Shown: positions 8,301 to 16,710, numbered from the stretch's first letter. The stretch: 64,000 bases of DNA from Kushneria phyllosphaerae (GCF_900312995.1 NZ_ONZI01000001.1:558001-622000), one strand, 5' to 3'. Made by a program: numbers and translations. Notes: generated from the letters alone by a model not told the origin.

Positions 8301-9815
8301 ATGCAGACCCGTGTGACCCTGCACCGCGACTTTGTCACCAGCATCATCGATGGGCGTCTCTACAGCGCCTTTCTGGAACACATGGGCCGCGCCATCTATG
8401 GCGGCATCTATGAGCCCGGCCATCCGCAGGCTGATGCCAATGGCTTTCGTCAGGACGTCCTGAAAATGGTGCGTGAGCTGGCGCCGCCGCTGGTGCGCTA
8501 TCCGGGCGGCAACTTTGTCTCGGCCTACAACTGGGAAGACGGCATCGGCCCACGTGAAGAGCGCCCGGTGCGCCTGGATCTGGCCTGGCACAGCCGCGAG
8601 TCCAACCAGATCGGCATTCACGAATTTGCCGACTGGTGCGAGCAGGCCGGCATCGAGATGATGCTGGCGGTCAATCTGGGCTCGCGCGGCATTGATGAGG
8701 CGCGCAATTTCCTGGAATACGTCAACCATCCCGGCGGCAGCGCCTGGAGTGATGAGCGCATTAAAAACGGTCGCAAGGATCCCTGGAATGTGCGGCTCTG
8801 GTGTCTGGGCAACGAGATGGACGGCCCCTGGCAGATCGGGCACAAGACGGCCGCCGAATACGGCCATCTGGCCAACGAAACCGGCAAGGCGCTCAAGGCC
8901 TACGACCGCTCGCTGGAGCTGGTCGCCTGTGGCTCCTCCAATCCGGGCATGGCCAGCTATCCCGAGTGGGAAGCCACCGTGCTGGATCACTGCTACGAGA
9001 CGGTCGACTACATCTCGCTGCACATGTACTTCACCAACCACGAGGATCAGCTCGGCGACTATCTGGCGATCGCCGAGCAGCTCGACCGCTATATCGTCTC
9101 GATTGCCGGGGTCATCGACTACATCAAGGCCAAAAAGCGCACCCGCCATCAGGTCCATATCTGCTTTGACGAGTGGAACGTCTGGTATCACAGCGTCCAG
9201 CAGGACCGCCGCGTGCTGGAAGGCACCGAGTGGAACTTTGCGCCGCCGATTCTGGAGGATGTCTATAACGTTGAGGATGCGCTACTGATCGGCTGTGTGC
9301 TCAACACCTTCATTCGCCGTTCGGATCGGGTACGCATCGCCTGTATGGCCCAGCTGGTCAACGTGATCGCGCCGATCATGACCGAGACCGGCGGCGATGC
9401 CTGGCGCCAGACCATCTTCTATCCGCTGATGTTTGCGTCGCGCTACGGCCGTGGCAAGGCGCTGCAGCTGGCCGTGGATGGCCCCACCTATCAGACCCGC
9501 GAGCTTGATGACGTGCCGTGCCTGGATATTTCGGCCGTCCACGATGAAGAGGGCGGGTTCGTGACGCTCTTTGCCGTCAATCGTCATCAGAAGGAAGCGC
9601 TGGATCTGAACGTGGCCCTGCATGGCTTTGAAAATGCCCGCCTGGTCGAGCACCAGTGCCTGAACCATCCGCAGATGAAAGCCATCAACACCGCCAGCCA
9701 GCCGGATCAGGTGCGTCCGATCGCGGGTGACGGTGTAGGCGTTGAGGAAGGCGCGCTCAAGGGCAACCTGGCGCCGCTGAGCTATCACATGATTCGGCTC
9801 TCGGTGGGCGCCTGA
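8301..9815 (+). CDS. GH51 alpha-L-arabinofuranosidase
   Basis: A 504-residue cytoplasmic glycoside hydrolase (no signal peptide) releasing terminal arabinofuranosyl residues from arabino-oligosaccharides. The catalytic acid/base is Glu172 in LGNEMDGPW and the nucleophile is Glu291 in CFDEWNVWY, both in the standard GH51 contexts; PLVRYPGGNFVSAYNWEDG near residue 60-78 is also characteristic. The length is normal. It is cotranscribed with the GPH symporter, which would bring its substrate into the cytoplasm. No araBAD or regulator gene is nearby, so downstream metabolism of arabinose must be encoded elsewhere. Confidence 0.94.
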   Translation: MQTRVTLHRDFVTSIIDGRLYSAFLEHMGRAIYGGIYEPGHPQADANGFRQDVLKMVRELAPPLVRYPGGNFVSAYNWEDGIGPREERPVRLDLAWHSRESNQIGIHEFADWCEQAGIEMMLAVNLGSRGIDEARNFLEYVNHPGGSAWSDERIKNGRKDPWNVRLWCLGNEMDGPWQIGHKTAAEYGHLANETGKALKAYDRSLELVACGSSNPGMASYPEWEATVLDHCYETVDYISLHMYFTNHEDQLGDYLAIAEQLDRYIVSIAGVIDYIKAKKRTRHQVHICFDEWNVWYHSVQQDRRVLEGTEWNFAPPILEDVYNVEDALLIGCVLNTFIRRSDRVRIACMAQLVNVIAPIMTETGGDAWRQTIFYPLMFASRYGRGKALQLAVDGPTYQTRELDDVPCLDISAVHDEEGGFVTLFAVNRHQKEALDLNVALHGFENARLVEHQCLNHPQMKAINTASQPDQVRPIAGDGVGVEEGALKGNLAPLSYHMIRLSVGA

Positions 9816-9851
9816 CGCCGCCAGCGTCATTCGCATTTGAATCGTGCCTTG

Positions 9852-9884
9852 AGCCGGCGTCGCCATTGCGATGCCGGCTTTTTT
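9852..9884. terminator. terminator between arabinofuranosidase and mscS-like genes
   Basis: A 12-bp hairpin AGCCGGCGTCGC / GCGATGCCGGCT (one G-T pair), followed on the plus strand by TTTTTT. It sits between the two convergent stop codons, three bases from the mscS-like stop. Confidence 0.75.
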
Positions 9885-9887
9885 GAG

Positions 9888-10700
9888 TCAGGCCGCCGCC
9901 GGGGCAGTGGCTTCCCTGGCACCGAGTGCCCGGATCGCTTCCTTGCCACGTACGGTCAGGTCGCTGATGAAGTGACCCTGGTCGCGCATCTCGAACGGAT
10001 AGCAGCGCAGCTCGATGTGCGTGCCGATCTCGGCCTGCTCGACGAAGACGATGATCGGCTTGTCATAGCACAGCCACGCACTGGTCAGCGCCACATCGCG
10101 CAGCGCGGCGCGCATGCGCTGGGCATCAAAGTGAGGGGCCAGGTAGAAATCGACCACGCACATCAGCGTGCGCTCACCGTCGTTGGAGTTGGCAATGTTG
10201 CTGTCCCAGAGCTTCAGATTGGGCACCGTGATGATGTCATCGTGCAGGGTACGAAGCGTGATGGCACGCATGCCAACCGAGCGCACTTCGCCGTAATCAC
10301 TGCCGACCTTCACCCAGTCGCCGGCTCGCCACGGCCTTTCAAACTGAGCCACAAGCCCGGCGATCAGGCTGCTGATGTAGTCCTTGAAGGCAAAGCCAAC
10401 GGCCACACTGACCGCGCCGGCGATCACCAAAAAGTTCTCCACGGTGACCTTGAACACCAGCGGTATGATCCAGGCCACCGCAAACGCTGTGGCCATCAGC
10501 CGAAAGATCGGGACGGCACCCAGTAGCCAGAGCCGCATCCGGTTGGGGCCACGCTCTGCCATCCAGGGCAGGGCGCGCTTGACCAGCGAGACGGCCATCC
10601 AAGTGGCCAGAATGATCAGGGCGATATTGATAAAGTGGATGTCGCCGATGTCGCGAATCATCTGCGCCGCTTCGGGAGACTCCGAGACCTGCTGTGACAT
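9888..10700 (-). CDS. MscS-family mechanosensitive ion channel
   Basis: A 270-residue small-conductance mechanosensitive channel homologue, which would release solutes on hypo-osmotic shock. It has membrane segments around residues 20-45, 65-85 and 90-125. The pore-lining third helix and the start of the beta domain read AVSVAVGFAFKDYISSLIAG and RPWRAGDWVKVG, followed by the VGMRAITLRTLHDDIITVPN segment found in nearly all MscS proteins. The ATG at 10700 has AAGGAG at good spacing; the longer in-frame start at 10739 lacks support. It lies downstream, on the same strand, of the 386-residue P-loop-less ATPase-like gene, with a repeat-bearing 115-base spacer. Confidence 0.9.
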   Translation of the reverse strand: MSQQVSESPEAAQMIRDIGDIHFINIALIILATWMAVSLVKRALPWMAERGPNRMRLWLLGAVPIFRLMATAFAVAWIIPLVFKVTVENFLVIAGAVSVAVGFAFKDYISSLIAGLVAQFERPWRAGDWVKVGSDYGEVRSVGMRAITLRTLHDDIITVPNLKLWDSNIANSNDGERTLMCVVDFYLAPHFDAQRMRAALRDVALTSAWLCYDKPIIVFVEQAEIGTHIELRCYPFEMRDQGHFISDLTVRGKEAIRALGAREATAPAAA

Positions 10701-10730
10701 GAAAGTTTCTCCTTGCGGGATACCCCGCCC

Positions 10731-10752
10731 TTGAGCCAATGCGGTGGCTCAA
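10731..10752. promoter_or_regulatory. perfect inverted repeat upstream of the mscS-like gene
   Basis: An 8-bp perfect inverted repeat TTGAGCCA / TGGCTCAA with a 6-base loop, 31 bases before the mscS-like start codon. It uses the same TGRCTCAA core as the 14-bp repeats next to it, so it may belong to the same array of sites. Confidence 0.45.
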
Positions 10753-10766
10753 CCACGGCGCCCTGC

Positions 10767-10822
10767 TTTTGACTCAATGGTTCTGGCTCAACTGTTTTGA
10801 GTCAGCGGTTTTAAATCAATAG
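10767..10822. repeat. four degenerate 14-bp tandem repeats
   Basis: Four head-to-tail units of exactly 14 bases: TTTTGACTCAATGG, TTCTGGCTCAACTG, TTTTGAGTCAGCGG and TTTTAAATCAATAG. Columns 1, 2, 4, 8, 9, 10 and 14 are invariant. The last unit overlaps the stop codon of the minus-strand 386-residue gene. With the inverted repeat at 10731-10752 this fills most of the space between that gene and mscS. It could be an array of regulator binding sites; no known family of repeats comes to mind. Confidence 0.6.
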
Positions 10823-11976
10823 TCATCGAGCGGAAAACCGGCCGTGGCCAGACCGTCGCGAATGGCCGGATAGGCGGCCGGGCGGCAATGGTAGCGACCG
10901 TTTTTTTTCCCGATAAAGCCGGCGCGGTGCAGTGCATGGCGCATGCCACTGGAGCCGGGGTCGGGCAGCACGCACTCAAGTTCCTGGACGCTGAGGCTGT
11001 CGTGAATCAACAGCGCCTGCAGGATCAGTAGCGCTTGGGTGCCATCGCTGCCGGGCAGCGAAAATTCCTCCAGCGCGACCACCCAGAGCGTCTGTTGATC
11101 ATCGTCGCTGTGATCATTGTCTTCAACATCGCTGGCCTTTTTAAGACTGCGCTGCCAGATATGCCAGGCCACCCAGGCTATCCCGCGACTGCGGGCGGCC
11201 AGCGTTTCGAAATATTCCTCGCGTGGTTTGTCCTTCCTGTTGACGGCAAAGATATTCTTGCCATTGCTGCTCAGGCGAAAACGGGTGCCTTCAACGGCCT
11301 GCTGTCTGACAATGTCGGCAAGCCAGCGACGCAGGCGCGGTTCATCGAAGGGTTTGAAAGTCATCGGTTCTGGCAAAATCAGATGGGCATCGACCGCCTT
11401 GCATAAAAATGCCCAGGCCCAGCTGCTGCAGCCAATCACGCAGTGACGCTCAAGACCGGCCAGCGATTCCAGCAGTGCGCGGATCAGGCCCAGGCCGCTG
11501 CGATGGCGCAGAAACCAGTCTTCCAGCCGCGGGATAACGAGCACGCCATCACCGGAAAGGTCCAGTGTCTGCTCGGGGGTATCGGTCAGCAGGGCATCCC
11601 GTGTCGGCGGGTCGAGCATCTCATGGTGACCTCGCCGTGCCCACTGTGACAGTAGATCCTGCTCATCGCACGGTGGCAGCACGACCGGGGTGATCCAGCG
11701 TCCGGGCGTGGGGTCGGTGGCCCAGTCGGCCAGCGTCTCGTCCAGCTCTGTCATCAAGGGCGTGTAAACCGGCGGTGCGGCCATGTCAGTGAAGCCCCCG
11801 GTACTGTCATCGAGGCGGTCTTCGGCAATGAAGGGGCGATCGTCACTGCGCGTCAATAGCGCGCGCAGCCGTATCATGGCCATTTTGACCGCGGCACGCT
11901 CGGGCCAGGCCGGGAGCGCGAGCTCCTTTAACGGCACCAGCGGATGGGGCTCGGGTGGGGGCGTGGTACGGATCAT
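10816..11976 (-). CDS. hypothetical protein resembling a P-loop-less AAA/STAND ATPase
   Basis: A 386-residue soluble protein with no confident family. Residues about 142-215 look like the back half of an AAA-type ATPase core: a Walker-B-like strand VLVIPRLEDWFLRH, a helix, a sensor-1-like strand CVIGCSSWAWAFL, then a proline-rich MTFKPFDEPRLRRWLADIV segment. No GxxxxGK[ST] P-loop is present before it. After an acidic patch (DVEDNDHSDDDQQ) the C-terminus looks like a winged-helix with LLILQALLIHDSLSVQELECVL. It lies upstream of the MscS-like gene on the same strand and may be cotranscribed. Function unknown; a regulatory or scaffold role for the channel is only a guess. Confidence 0.6.
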   Translation of the reverse strand: MIRTTPPPEPHPLVPLKELALPAWPERAAVKMAMIRLRALLTRSDDRPFIAEDRLDDSTGGFTDMAAPPVYTPLMTELDETLADWATDPTPGRWITPVVLPPCDEQDLLSQWARRGHHEMLDPPTRDALLTDTPEQTLDLSGDGVLVIPRLEDWFLRHRSGLGLIRALLESLAGLERHCVIGCSSWAWAFLCKAVDAHLILPEPMTFKPFDEPRLRRWLADIVRQQAVEGTRFRLSSNGKNIFAVNRKDKPREEYFETLAARSRGIAWVAWHIWQRSLKKASDVEDNDHSDDDQQTLWVVALEEFSLPGSDGTQALLILQALLIHDSLSVQELECVLPDPGSSGMRHALHRAGFIGKKNGRYHCRPAAYPAIRDGLATAGFPLDDY

Positions 11977-12022
11977 GACAGAAAAGGCGCTCCTGCAGCC
12001 GGGGTCGGTAACGGGACGAAAC

Positions 12023-12037
12023 GTAACGCCCTGTTAC
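12023..12037. promoter_or_regulatory. 15-bp inverted repeat next to a -10-like box
   Basis: GTAAC-GCCCT-GTTAC, a 5-bp inverted repeat with 5-base spacer. On the minus strand it directly follows a TATAAAG box, 47 bases before the start of the 386-residue ATPase-like gene. This is a plausible operator. Inference from position and symmetry only. Confidence 0.35.
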
Positions 12038-12068
12038 TTTATAGCGCAGGTTGGGCATTCAGGCGATG

Positions 12069-12641
12069 CTACAGAAAAGCCTGAAGGGACATGGGCGCAT
12101 AAAGATGCTCGTACAGGATGGCGCTCCCGAGTGCCATAAGCAGCACGCCGCCGGCGATTTCGGCGCGCTGGCCAACCACGTTGCCCAGCATCATGCCTGT
12201 GGTCACCATGACCATGGTGGTCACACCGATGGCCAGTGCCGCCAGGGTGATATTGACGTCGAAAAAGGCCAGACTGATGCCGATCACCAGTGCATCGATG
12301 CTAGTGGCCAGCGCTGTCAGCATCAGCATGCCCAGCGGCTGACGCGACGACGGCGACGGGTCGTCGTTCTGGGTCATGCCGGCGTAAATCATGTGCGCCC
12401 CGAGTCCTGTCAGTAATACAAAGGCGATCCAGTGATCCCACTGCGCGATCATCTGCGCTGCCGCCATGCCAAGTCCCCAGCCGATGATCGGGGTAATCCC
12501 TTCGATGGTGCCAAACAGCAGTCCGGTACGAAGGGCGTTTGATAACCCTGGGCGGGCGGTGCCAGCGCCCTTGCCAATGGCGGCGGCAAAGGCATCGGTG
12601 GACATGGCAAGGGCAAGAAAGGCAAGGGCAGCGGGGCGCAT
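12069..12641 (-). CDS. mntP: manganese efflux pump MntP
   Basis: A 190-residue inner-membrane protein with six hydrophobic helices arranged as two related halves. The family's essential acidic residues are present: Asp16 in [14 protein letters not shown] and Asp116 in [10 protein letters not shown]. MntP exports Mn(II) and protects from manganese excess. The length is normal. The start at 12641 aligns with E. coli MntP; no strong ribosome binding site is visible. I looked for the yybP-ykoY manganese riboswitch that often precedes mntP and did not find its conserved core in the 260 bases upstream. Confidence 0.92.
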   Translation of the reverse strand: MRPAALAFLALAMSTDAFAAAIGKGAGTARPGLSNALRTGLLFGTIEGITPIIGWGLGMAAAQMIAQWDHWIAFVLLTGLGAHMIYAGMTQNDDPSPSSRQPLGMLMLTALATSIDALVIGISLAFFDVNITLAALAIGVTTMVMVTTGMMLGNVVGQRAEIAGGVLLMALGSAILYEHLYAPMSLQAFL

Positions 12642-12714
12642 AAAAACCAGGACGGTCGAAACCGTTTGTCATGAAGCAATGACCCGAGCGGGCAGGGCGG
12701 TCGAAAATGAGCCG

Positions 12715-12800
12715 CGATAGTGCCTGTGGATTTTAAAAATATCAATTAAAACAGGTATTTATAAACAAAGGGTAAAAGTTTTCCACAAAGGAGGATTACT
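12715..12800. other. AT-rich segment flanked by two DnaA-box-like sequences
   Basis: Within the divergent mntP/yjdM spacer an AT-rich stretch of about 60 bases is bounded by TGTGGATTT and, in opposite orientation, TTTTCCACA. The second differs from the DnaA box TTATCCACA at one position, the first at two. The segment is 0.6 kb from a parS site. The neighbours are not those of a known chromosomal origin. It may simply hold the two divergent promoters. Confidence 0.2.
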
Positions 12801-12904
12801 TTACCGCGGTTGTTTTCAGGTCTGGATGGTCGGGTCACGGGAAGTTGATGCTGAAAATGGCGTAAGATGTTCGCCCATTTGCACTTTCCAGACAGGACAA
12901 TCGA

Positions 12905-13246
12905 ATGTCAGCACTGCCCCATTGCCCCTCCTGTGACGCCGACTATACCTATGAAGACGGTGCCATGTTCGTGTGCCCCATGTGTGGCCATGAGTGGGCG
13001 CAGGAAGGTGAGGCCCCTGCCAGTGAAGAGGGCGCGAGTGTTCGCGATGCCAACGGCAATGCACTGGTCGATGGCGATACGATCACGGTGATCAAGGATT
13101 TGAAGGTCAAGGGCTCGTCGCTGGTCGTCAAGGTCGGCACTCGGGTGAAAAATATTCGCCTGGTCGACGGCGATCATGACATCGACTGCAAGATCGACGG
13201 TATTGGCCCCATGAAGCTCAAGTCCGAGTTCGTTAAAAAGGCCTGA
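12905..13246 (+). CDS. yjdM: YjdM (PhnA-like) zinc-ribbon protein
   Basis: A 113-residue protein with an N-terminal zinc ribbon (CPSC near residues 7-10 and CPMC near residues 24-27) and the C-terminal PhnA/YjdM domain, seen as [20 protein letters not shown] and [12 protein letters not shown]. YjdM was once named PhnA, but it is not a phosphonoacetate hydrolase; its role remains uncharacterised. The length matches the E. coli protein (111). Monocistronic, with its own terminator and the first parS site downstream. Confidence 0.92.
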   Translation: MSALPHCPSCDADYTYEDGAMFVCPMCGHEWAQEGEAPASEEGASVRDANGNALVDGDTITVIKDLKVKGSSLVVKVGTRVKNIRLVDGDHDIDCKIDGIGPMKLKSEFVKKA

Positions 13247-13277
13247 TGCCTGGACATTGGCTCTTGCATTACACATG

Positions 13278-13306
13278 AAAGGGTCGCCTCGAGAGGCGGC
13301 CCTTTT
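13278..13306 (+). terminator. terminator of yjdM
   Basis: A strong hairpin, AAAGGGTCGCCT pairing with AGGCGGCCCTTT across a CGAG loop (one mismatched pair), followed by a short T-run, 31 bases after the yjdM stop. Confidence 0.75.
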
Positions 13307-13409
13307 GTATGAAGAGGCGGCCACTCTTGTATCGAGTGGTGGACGTCAAAGTGCGATGGAAGAGCTGGGCTTGTCAGCATCGGGAACCAATAAAAGTTCT
13401 CCATCGGTA

Positions 13410-13425
13410 TGTTTCACGTGAAACA
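13410..13425. other. parS: parS centromere site 1
   Basis: TGTTTCACGTGAAACA, an exact match to the near-universal 16-bp palindrome bound by chromosomal ParB (Spo0J). The symmetry extends one more base on each side (13409-13426). It lies in the intergenic region between yjdM and mmuP. ParB loads here, spreads, and recruits ParA and SMC to segregate the origin region. A perfect 16-mer is very unlikely by chance, and a second copy occurs 29.7 kb away. Confidence 0.93.
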
Positions 13426-13453
13426 TCACTGGCAGAGAGAGGCAACACAACGG

Positions 13454-13481
13454 ATGACGCCGCGCCCATGGCCCGTATAAT
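13454..13481 (+). promoter_or_regulatory. sigma70-like promoter before mmuP
   Basis: A perfect TATAAT at 13476-13481, preceded after 16 bases by ATGACG (4 of 6 matches to TTGACA). It is followed by a GC-rich discriminator GCGCGC, a pattern seen in stringently controlled promoters. It would start transcription near 13488, just ahead of the hairpin at 13494-13522. Confidence 0.5.
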
Positions 13482-13493
13482 GCGCGCTCTTAT

Positions 13494-13522
13494 GCCTTTT
13501 ATTTATTGAAAGGCGTTTTTTT
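13494..13522 (+). terminator. terminator-like hairpin in the mmuP leader
   Basis: GCCTTT and AAAGGC form a 6-bp stem (13494-13499 and 13509-13514) with a 9-base AT-rich loop, followed by seven Ts. It lies only 24 bases upstream of the mmuP start and downstream of the TATAAT box, so it is either an attenuator or the end of a very short transcript. The stem is weak. Confidence 0.4.
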
Positions 13523-13545
13523 ATGGCAACCGGTAGCAGAGCGTC

Positions 13546-14988
13546 ATGAGCAAAACGTCATCCGATGGTCCGGACATTCCGGAGCCCCGCGGCACGTCCC
13601 GCGATTTCAAGCGCAGCATGCAGTCACGCCACCTGGTGATGCTGTCACTGGGCGGTGTGATCGGCACCGGGCTTTTTCTGAGTTCGGGCTATACCGTTAA
13701 TCAGGCCGGCCCCATGGGGGCAATTCTGGCCTACCTGATCGGCGGCGTGGTCGTCTATCTGGTGATGATGTGTCTGGGCGAACTGTCCGTGCACATGCCC
13801 GAGACCGGGGCCTTCAGCGCCCACGCCACACGCTATATCGGCCCGGGTACCGGCTACACGGTGGCCTGGCTTTACTGGCTGACCTGGACGGTGGCGTTGG
13901 GTTCGGAGTTCACCGCCTCGGGGCTATTGATGGCGAAGTGGTTTCCGGACGTGCCGATCTGGATCTGGAGCGCGCTCTTTGCGCTGATCGTCTTTCTGAC
14001 CAATGCCTTCACGCCGAAGATCTTTGCCGAGACCGAGTTCTGGCTCTCGCTGATCAAGGTCGCCACCGTGGTGATTTTTATCATCGTCGGCGGCGCGGCG
14101 ATCTTTGGTCTGGCCGGGCCGGAAGGGCAGCCGGCCCCGATGTTTCACAATCTCACTCGGGAAGGCTTTTTTCCCACCGGGGTGATGCCGATTCTGGTCA
14201 CCATGCTGGCGGTCAGTTTTGCCTTCTCCGGCACCGAACTGATCGGCATTGCGGCAGGGGAAACCGAGGATCCGGAAAAGAACGTGCCGCTGGCCATTCG
14301 GGCCACGCTCTGGCGGCTGGTGGTGTTTTTCGTCGGCACCATTGTGGTCATTGCCGCGATGCTGCCGCGTGAACAGGCCGGCCTGGTCGAAAGCCCGTTC
14401 GTGACGGTCTTTGCCATGACCGGCATCCCCCATGCCGGTGACATCATGAATTTCGTCATCATCACGGCGCTGCTGTCGGCCGCCAACTCGGGGCTCTATG
14501 CCGCCTCGCGCATGCTGTGGTCGCTGGGCGAGCAGCGCACCCTGCCGTCAGTATTTGCCCGTGTGACCCGCGGCGGCATTCCGCTTAACGCGCTGCTGTT
14601 CAGTATGCTGGGCGGGCTTCTGGCGCTGCTCTCCAGTGCCTTTGCCCCGGACACGCTTTATCTGGTGCTGGTCTCGATCTCGGGCTTTGCCGTGGTGGCG
14701 GTATGGATGAGTATTGCTGTCAGCCAGATGTGCTTTCGCCGTCAGTTTGTGCGCGGCGGCGGTGATCCGGCAACGCTCGGCTACCGTGCGCCTTTCTATC
14801 CCTGGGTGCCGCTGGGGGCCTTTATTGCCTGTCTGCTCTGCTTTGTCGGGATCGCCTTTGACCCGACCCAGCGCATCGCCCTCTACTGCGGTATTCCCTT
14901 TATCGCCGTGTGCTATCTGGCCTTTTATCTGACCGACCCGCGCCGCAAGGGCGGGGCCGATTCCTCTGCCGTGAAGGAGACCTCATGA
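13546..14988 (+). CDS. mmuP: APC-family amino-acid permease, probable S-methylmethionine permease
   Basis: A 480-residue inner-membrane transporter of the amino acid-polyamine-organocation superfamily, with 12 hydrophobic segments. The first helix carries the family's [13 protein letters not shown] loop, and [24 protein letters not shown] matches the YAAT/amino-acid permease signature. Its stop codon overlaps the start of the homocysteine S-methyltransferase gene (ATGA), the arrangement of E. coli mmuPM, so S-methylmethionine is the likely substrate. Family certain; substrate inferred from the translational coupling. Confidence 0.85.
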   Translation: MSKTSSDGPDIPEPRGTSRDFKRSMQSRHLVMLSLGGVIGTGLFLSSGYTVNQAGPMGAILAYLIGGVVVYLVMMCLGELSVHMPETGAFSAHATRYIGPGTGYTVAWLYWLTWTVALGSEFTASGLLMAKWFPDVPIWIWSALFALIVFLTNAFTPKIFAETEFWLSLIKVATVVIFIIVGGAAIFGLAGPEGQPAPMFHNLTREGFFPTGVMPILVTMLAVSFAFSGTELIGIAAGETEDPEKNVPLAIRATLWRLVVFFVGTIVVIAAMLPREQAGLVESPFVTVFAMTGIPHAGDIMNFVIITALLSAANSGLYAASRMLWSLGEQRTLPSVFARVTRGGIPLNALLFSMLGGLLALLSSAFAPDTLYLVLVSISGFAVVAVWMSIAVSQMCFRRQFVRGGGDPATLGYRAPFYPWVPLGAFIACLLCFVGIAFDPTQRIALYCGIPFIAVCYLAFYLTDPRRKGGADSSAVKETS

Positions 14989-15941
14989 CCACGACCGTTG
15001 ATCCCATTGCCCGGGCCCTGCTGGATCATCCGCTGTTGATCGTGGATGGGGCGCTGGCCACCGAACTGGAAGCGCGGGGCTGTGATCTCAACGACAGCCT
15101 CTGGTCGGCACGCGTGCTGGCAGAAAATCCCGAGCTGATCCGTCAGGTGCATCTGGACTATTTCAGGGCCGGCGCCGATATCGCCATCACGTCGAGCTAT
15201 CAGGCCACTATCGAGGGCTACATGTCGCGCGGCATGAGCGAAGCCGAGGCACTCGAGCTGATCACGCGCTCGGTGACTCTGGCCGTTAAGGCGCGCGACG
15301 ACTTCTGGCGCGAGGCGGGCCACGAGGGCCGGCCGAAACCGCTGGTCGCCGCCTCGGTCGGGCCCTACGGGGCATATCTGGCCGACGGCTCGGAGTATCG
15401 CGGCCACTATGATATTGACGAGGCCGGTCTGGTGGACTTTCACCGCGCCCGCATGGCCACACTGGCGGCCGCCGGTGCCGATGTGCTGGCCTGTGAAACC
15501 CTGCCGTCACTGATCGAGGCGAAAGCGCTGGTCACGGTGCTGCGTGAATTCCTTGGCATGAGCGCCTGGATCACCTTCACGGCCCATGATGGCGAGCACA
15601 TCAGCGAAGGCACGCCGATTGCCGAGTGCGCTCGCTGGCTCAATGATCAGCCGCAGGTGGCGGCCCTGGGCGTGAACTGCACCGCGCTTGAGCATATTCC
15701 GTCGCTGCTTGAACAGATGTCCGGGGCCACCGACAAGCCGCTGATCGTCTATCCCAATTCGGGCGAGACCTATGACGCCACCAGCAAGACCTGGCAGGGC
15801 GCCTGCGACGCCGCTCATGGCCCGGGATTCGGCGAGCAGGCCGCGCAGTGGTATGCGCGTGGCGCGCGTTTGATCGGCGGGTGCTGTCGCACCACACCCG
15901 AAGATGTTCGCGCCATTTCGGCCTTTCGCGCCGGGCTTTGA
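14985..15941 (+). CDS. mmuM: homocysteine S-methyltransferase
   Basis: A 318-residue cytoplasmic enzyme that transfers a methyl group from S-methylmethionine (or SAM) to homocysteine, giving methionine. The zinc ligands are visible: Cys232 in GVNCTALEH and the Cys300-Cys301 pair in [11 protein letters not shown]. The N-terminal [19 protein letters not shown] is typical of this class. The ATG at 14985 overlaps the mmuP stop as ATGA; the frame is open further upstream inside mmuP but without relevance. Length normal. Confidence 0.93.
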   Translation: MTTTVDPIARALLDHPLLIVDGALATELEARGCDLNDSLWSARVLAENPELIRQVHLDYFRAGADIAITSSYQATIEGYMSRGMSEAEALELITRSVTLAVKARDDFWREAGHEGRPKPLVAASVGPYGAYLADGSEYRGHYDIDEAGLVDFHRARMATLAAAGADVLACETLPSLIEAKALVTVLREFLGMSAWITFTAHDGEHISEGTPIAECARWLNDQPQVAALGVNCTALEHIPSLLEQMSGATDKPLIVYPNSGETYDATSKTWQGACDAAHGPGFGEQAAQWYARGARLIGGCCRTTPEDVRAISAFRAGL

Positions 15942-15965
15942 TTTGTCGAGCACCTGAGTGATGAT

Positions 15966-15994
15966 AATGCCCGCCCATCGGCGGGCATTTTTTT
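15966..15994 (+). terminator. terminator of mmuPM
   Basis: A perfect 10-bp stem AATGCCCGCC / GGCGGGCATT with CATC loop followed by a T-run, 25 bases after mmuM. Confidence 0.85.
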
Positions 15995-16090
15995 GACATG
16001 TCATCGACTGTCTGGACCGCAGGGCTGCAATAAAGGGGCTACGCTTTCGGGCAGGCATACCGAATTCAAGTTAGATCAGGAGTCATTGTC

Positions 16091-16693
16091 ATGAAGTCAT
16101 ATCGCGTGCTGGCCCTTTTACCGCTGGCAGCCCTGCTAAGCGCCTGCGGTGATGCCAAAGAGGCCACCGAGGGCAACTTCCGCTCCGCGTTGCAGGACGA
16201 TGTTGGCAACATGGGGCCGGCCGTCTGCCTGGAAGCGCCAGCACCGCGCATGCCGTTCGTGATGGATCCGCGTGTCGTCAGTCAGCACCCCGAGCTGGCC
16301 GACCGCGCCAAGCGTGCCGATGCGCTGGCCAGGGCCGGCCTGCTTGAGCGTGAAGACCTGAGCGATGGCCGCCAGCGTTACACGCTGACCAGGGAGGGTC
16401 GCGACCTGTATGCCCGTGAGGATGGGCTCGAGCAGGGTGGTTTCTGCTTTGGCAAGGTCCGCATTGAAGGCGTCGATAACTTCACACCGGCTCAGGCCAT
16501 CGACGGCGGCTATACCGTGTCGCACGTGCGCTACAGCTACAAGATTAATGACCTGCCGGACTGGGCCGAGGAAGACAGCCTGCAAAAGGCCTACAAGGGC
16601 GGGCTCGAAGGTCTTGATGCTCTCCAGCACAAACGCGCGATGATGATTCTGACCAATAATGGATGGCAGACCGAGCGTCGCTTTGCCGAGTAA
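16091..16693 (+). CDS. hypothetical lipoprotein
   Basis: A 200-residue precursor with a clear lipoprotein signal: basic start, hydrophobic stretch and lipobox LLSAC with lipidation at Cys19. Asp follows two positions later (C-G-D). The mature part contains ARAGLLEREDLSDGRQRYTLTREG, which resembles a small winged-helix or transcription-factor-like fold, and a C-terminal WQTERRFAE. I do not recognise a named family. AGGAG precedes the ATG. Monocistronic with its own terminator. Probably an outer- or inner-membrane anchored envelope protein of unknown role. Confidence 0.75.
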   Translation: MKSYRVLALLPLAALLSACGDAKEATEGNFRSALQDDVGNMGPAVCLEAPAPRMPFVMDPRVVSQHPELADRAKRADALARAGLLEREDLSDGRQRYTLTREGRDLYAREDGLEQGGFCFGKVRIEGVDNFTPAQAIDGGYTVSHVRYSYKINDLPDWAEEDSLQKAYKGGLEGLDALQHKRAMMILTNNGWQTERRFAE

Positions 16694-16710
16694 TCACGAA
16701 CCCTTGCGTC

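Noticed and set aside
6791..8347. 518-codon open frame on the minus strand opposite the GPH symporter
   Set aside because: Rich in His, Gln and Arg with no domain; it is the antisense shadow of a clear transporter gene in high-GC DNA.
12642..12904. Possible yybP-ykoY manganese riboswitch upstream of mntP
   Set aside because: The conserved GGGGAGUA-type core and its pairing partner could not be found on the minus strand, so no riboswitch is reported.
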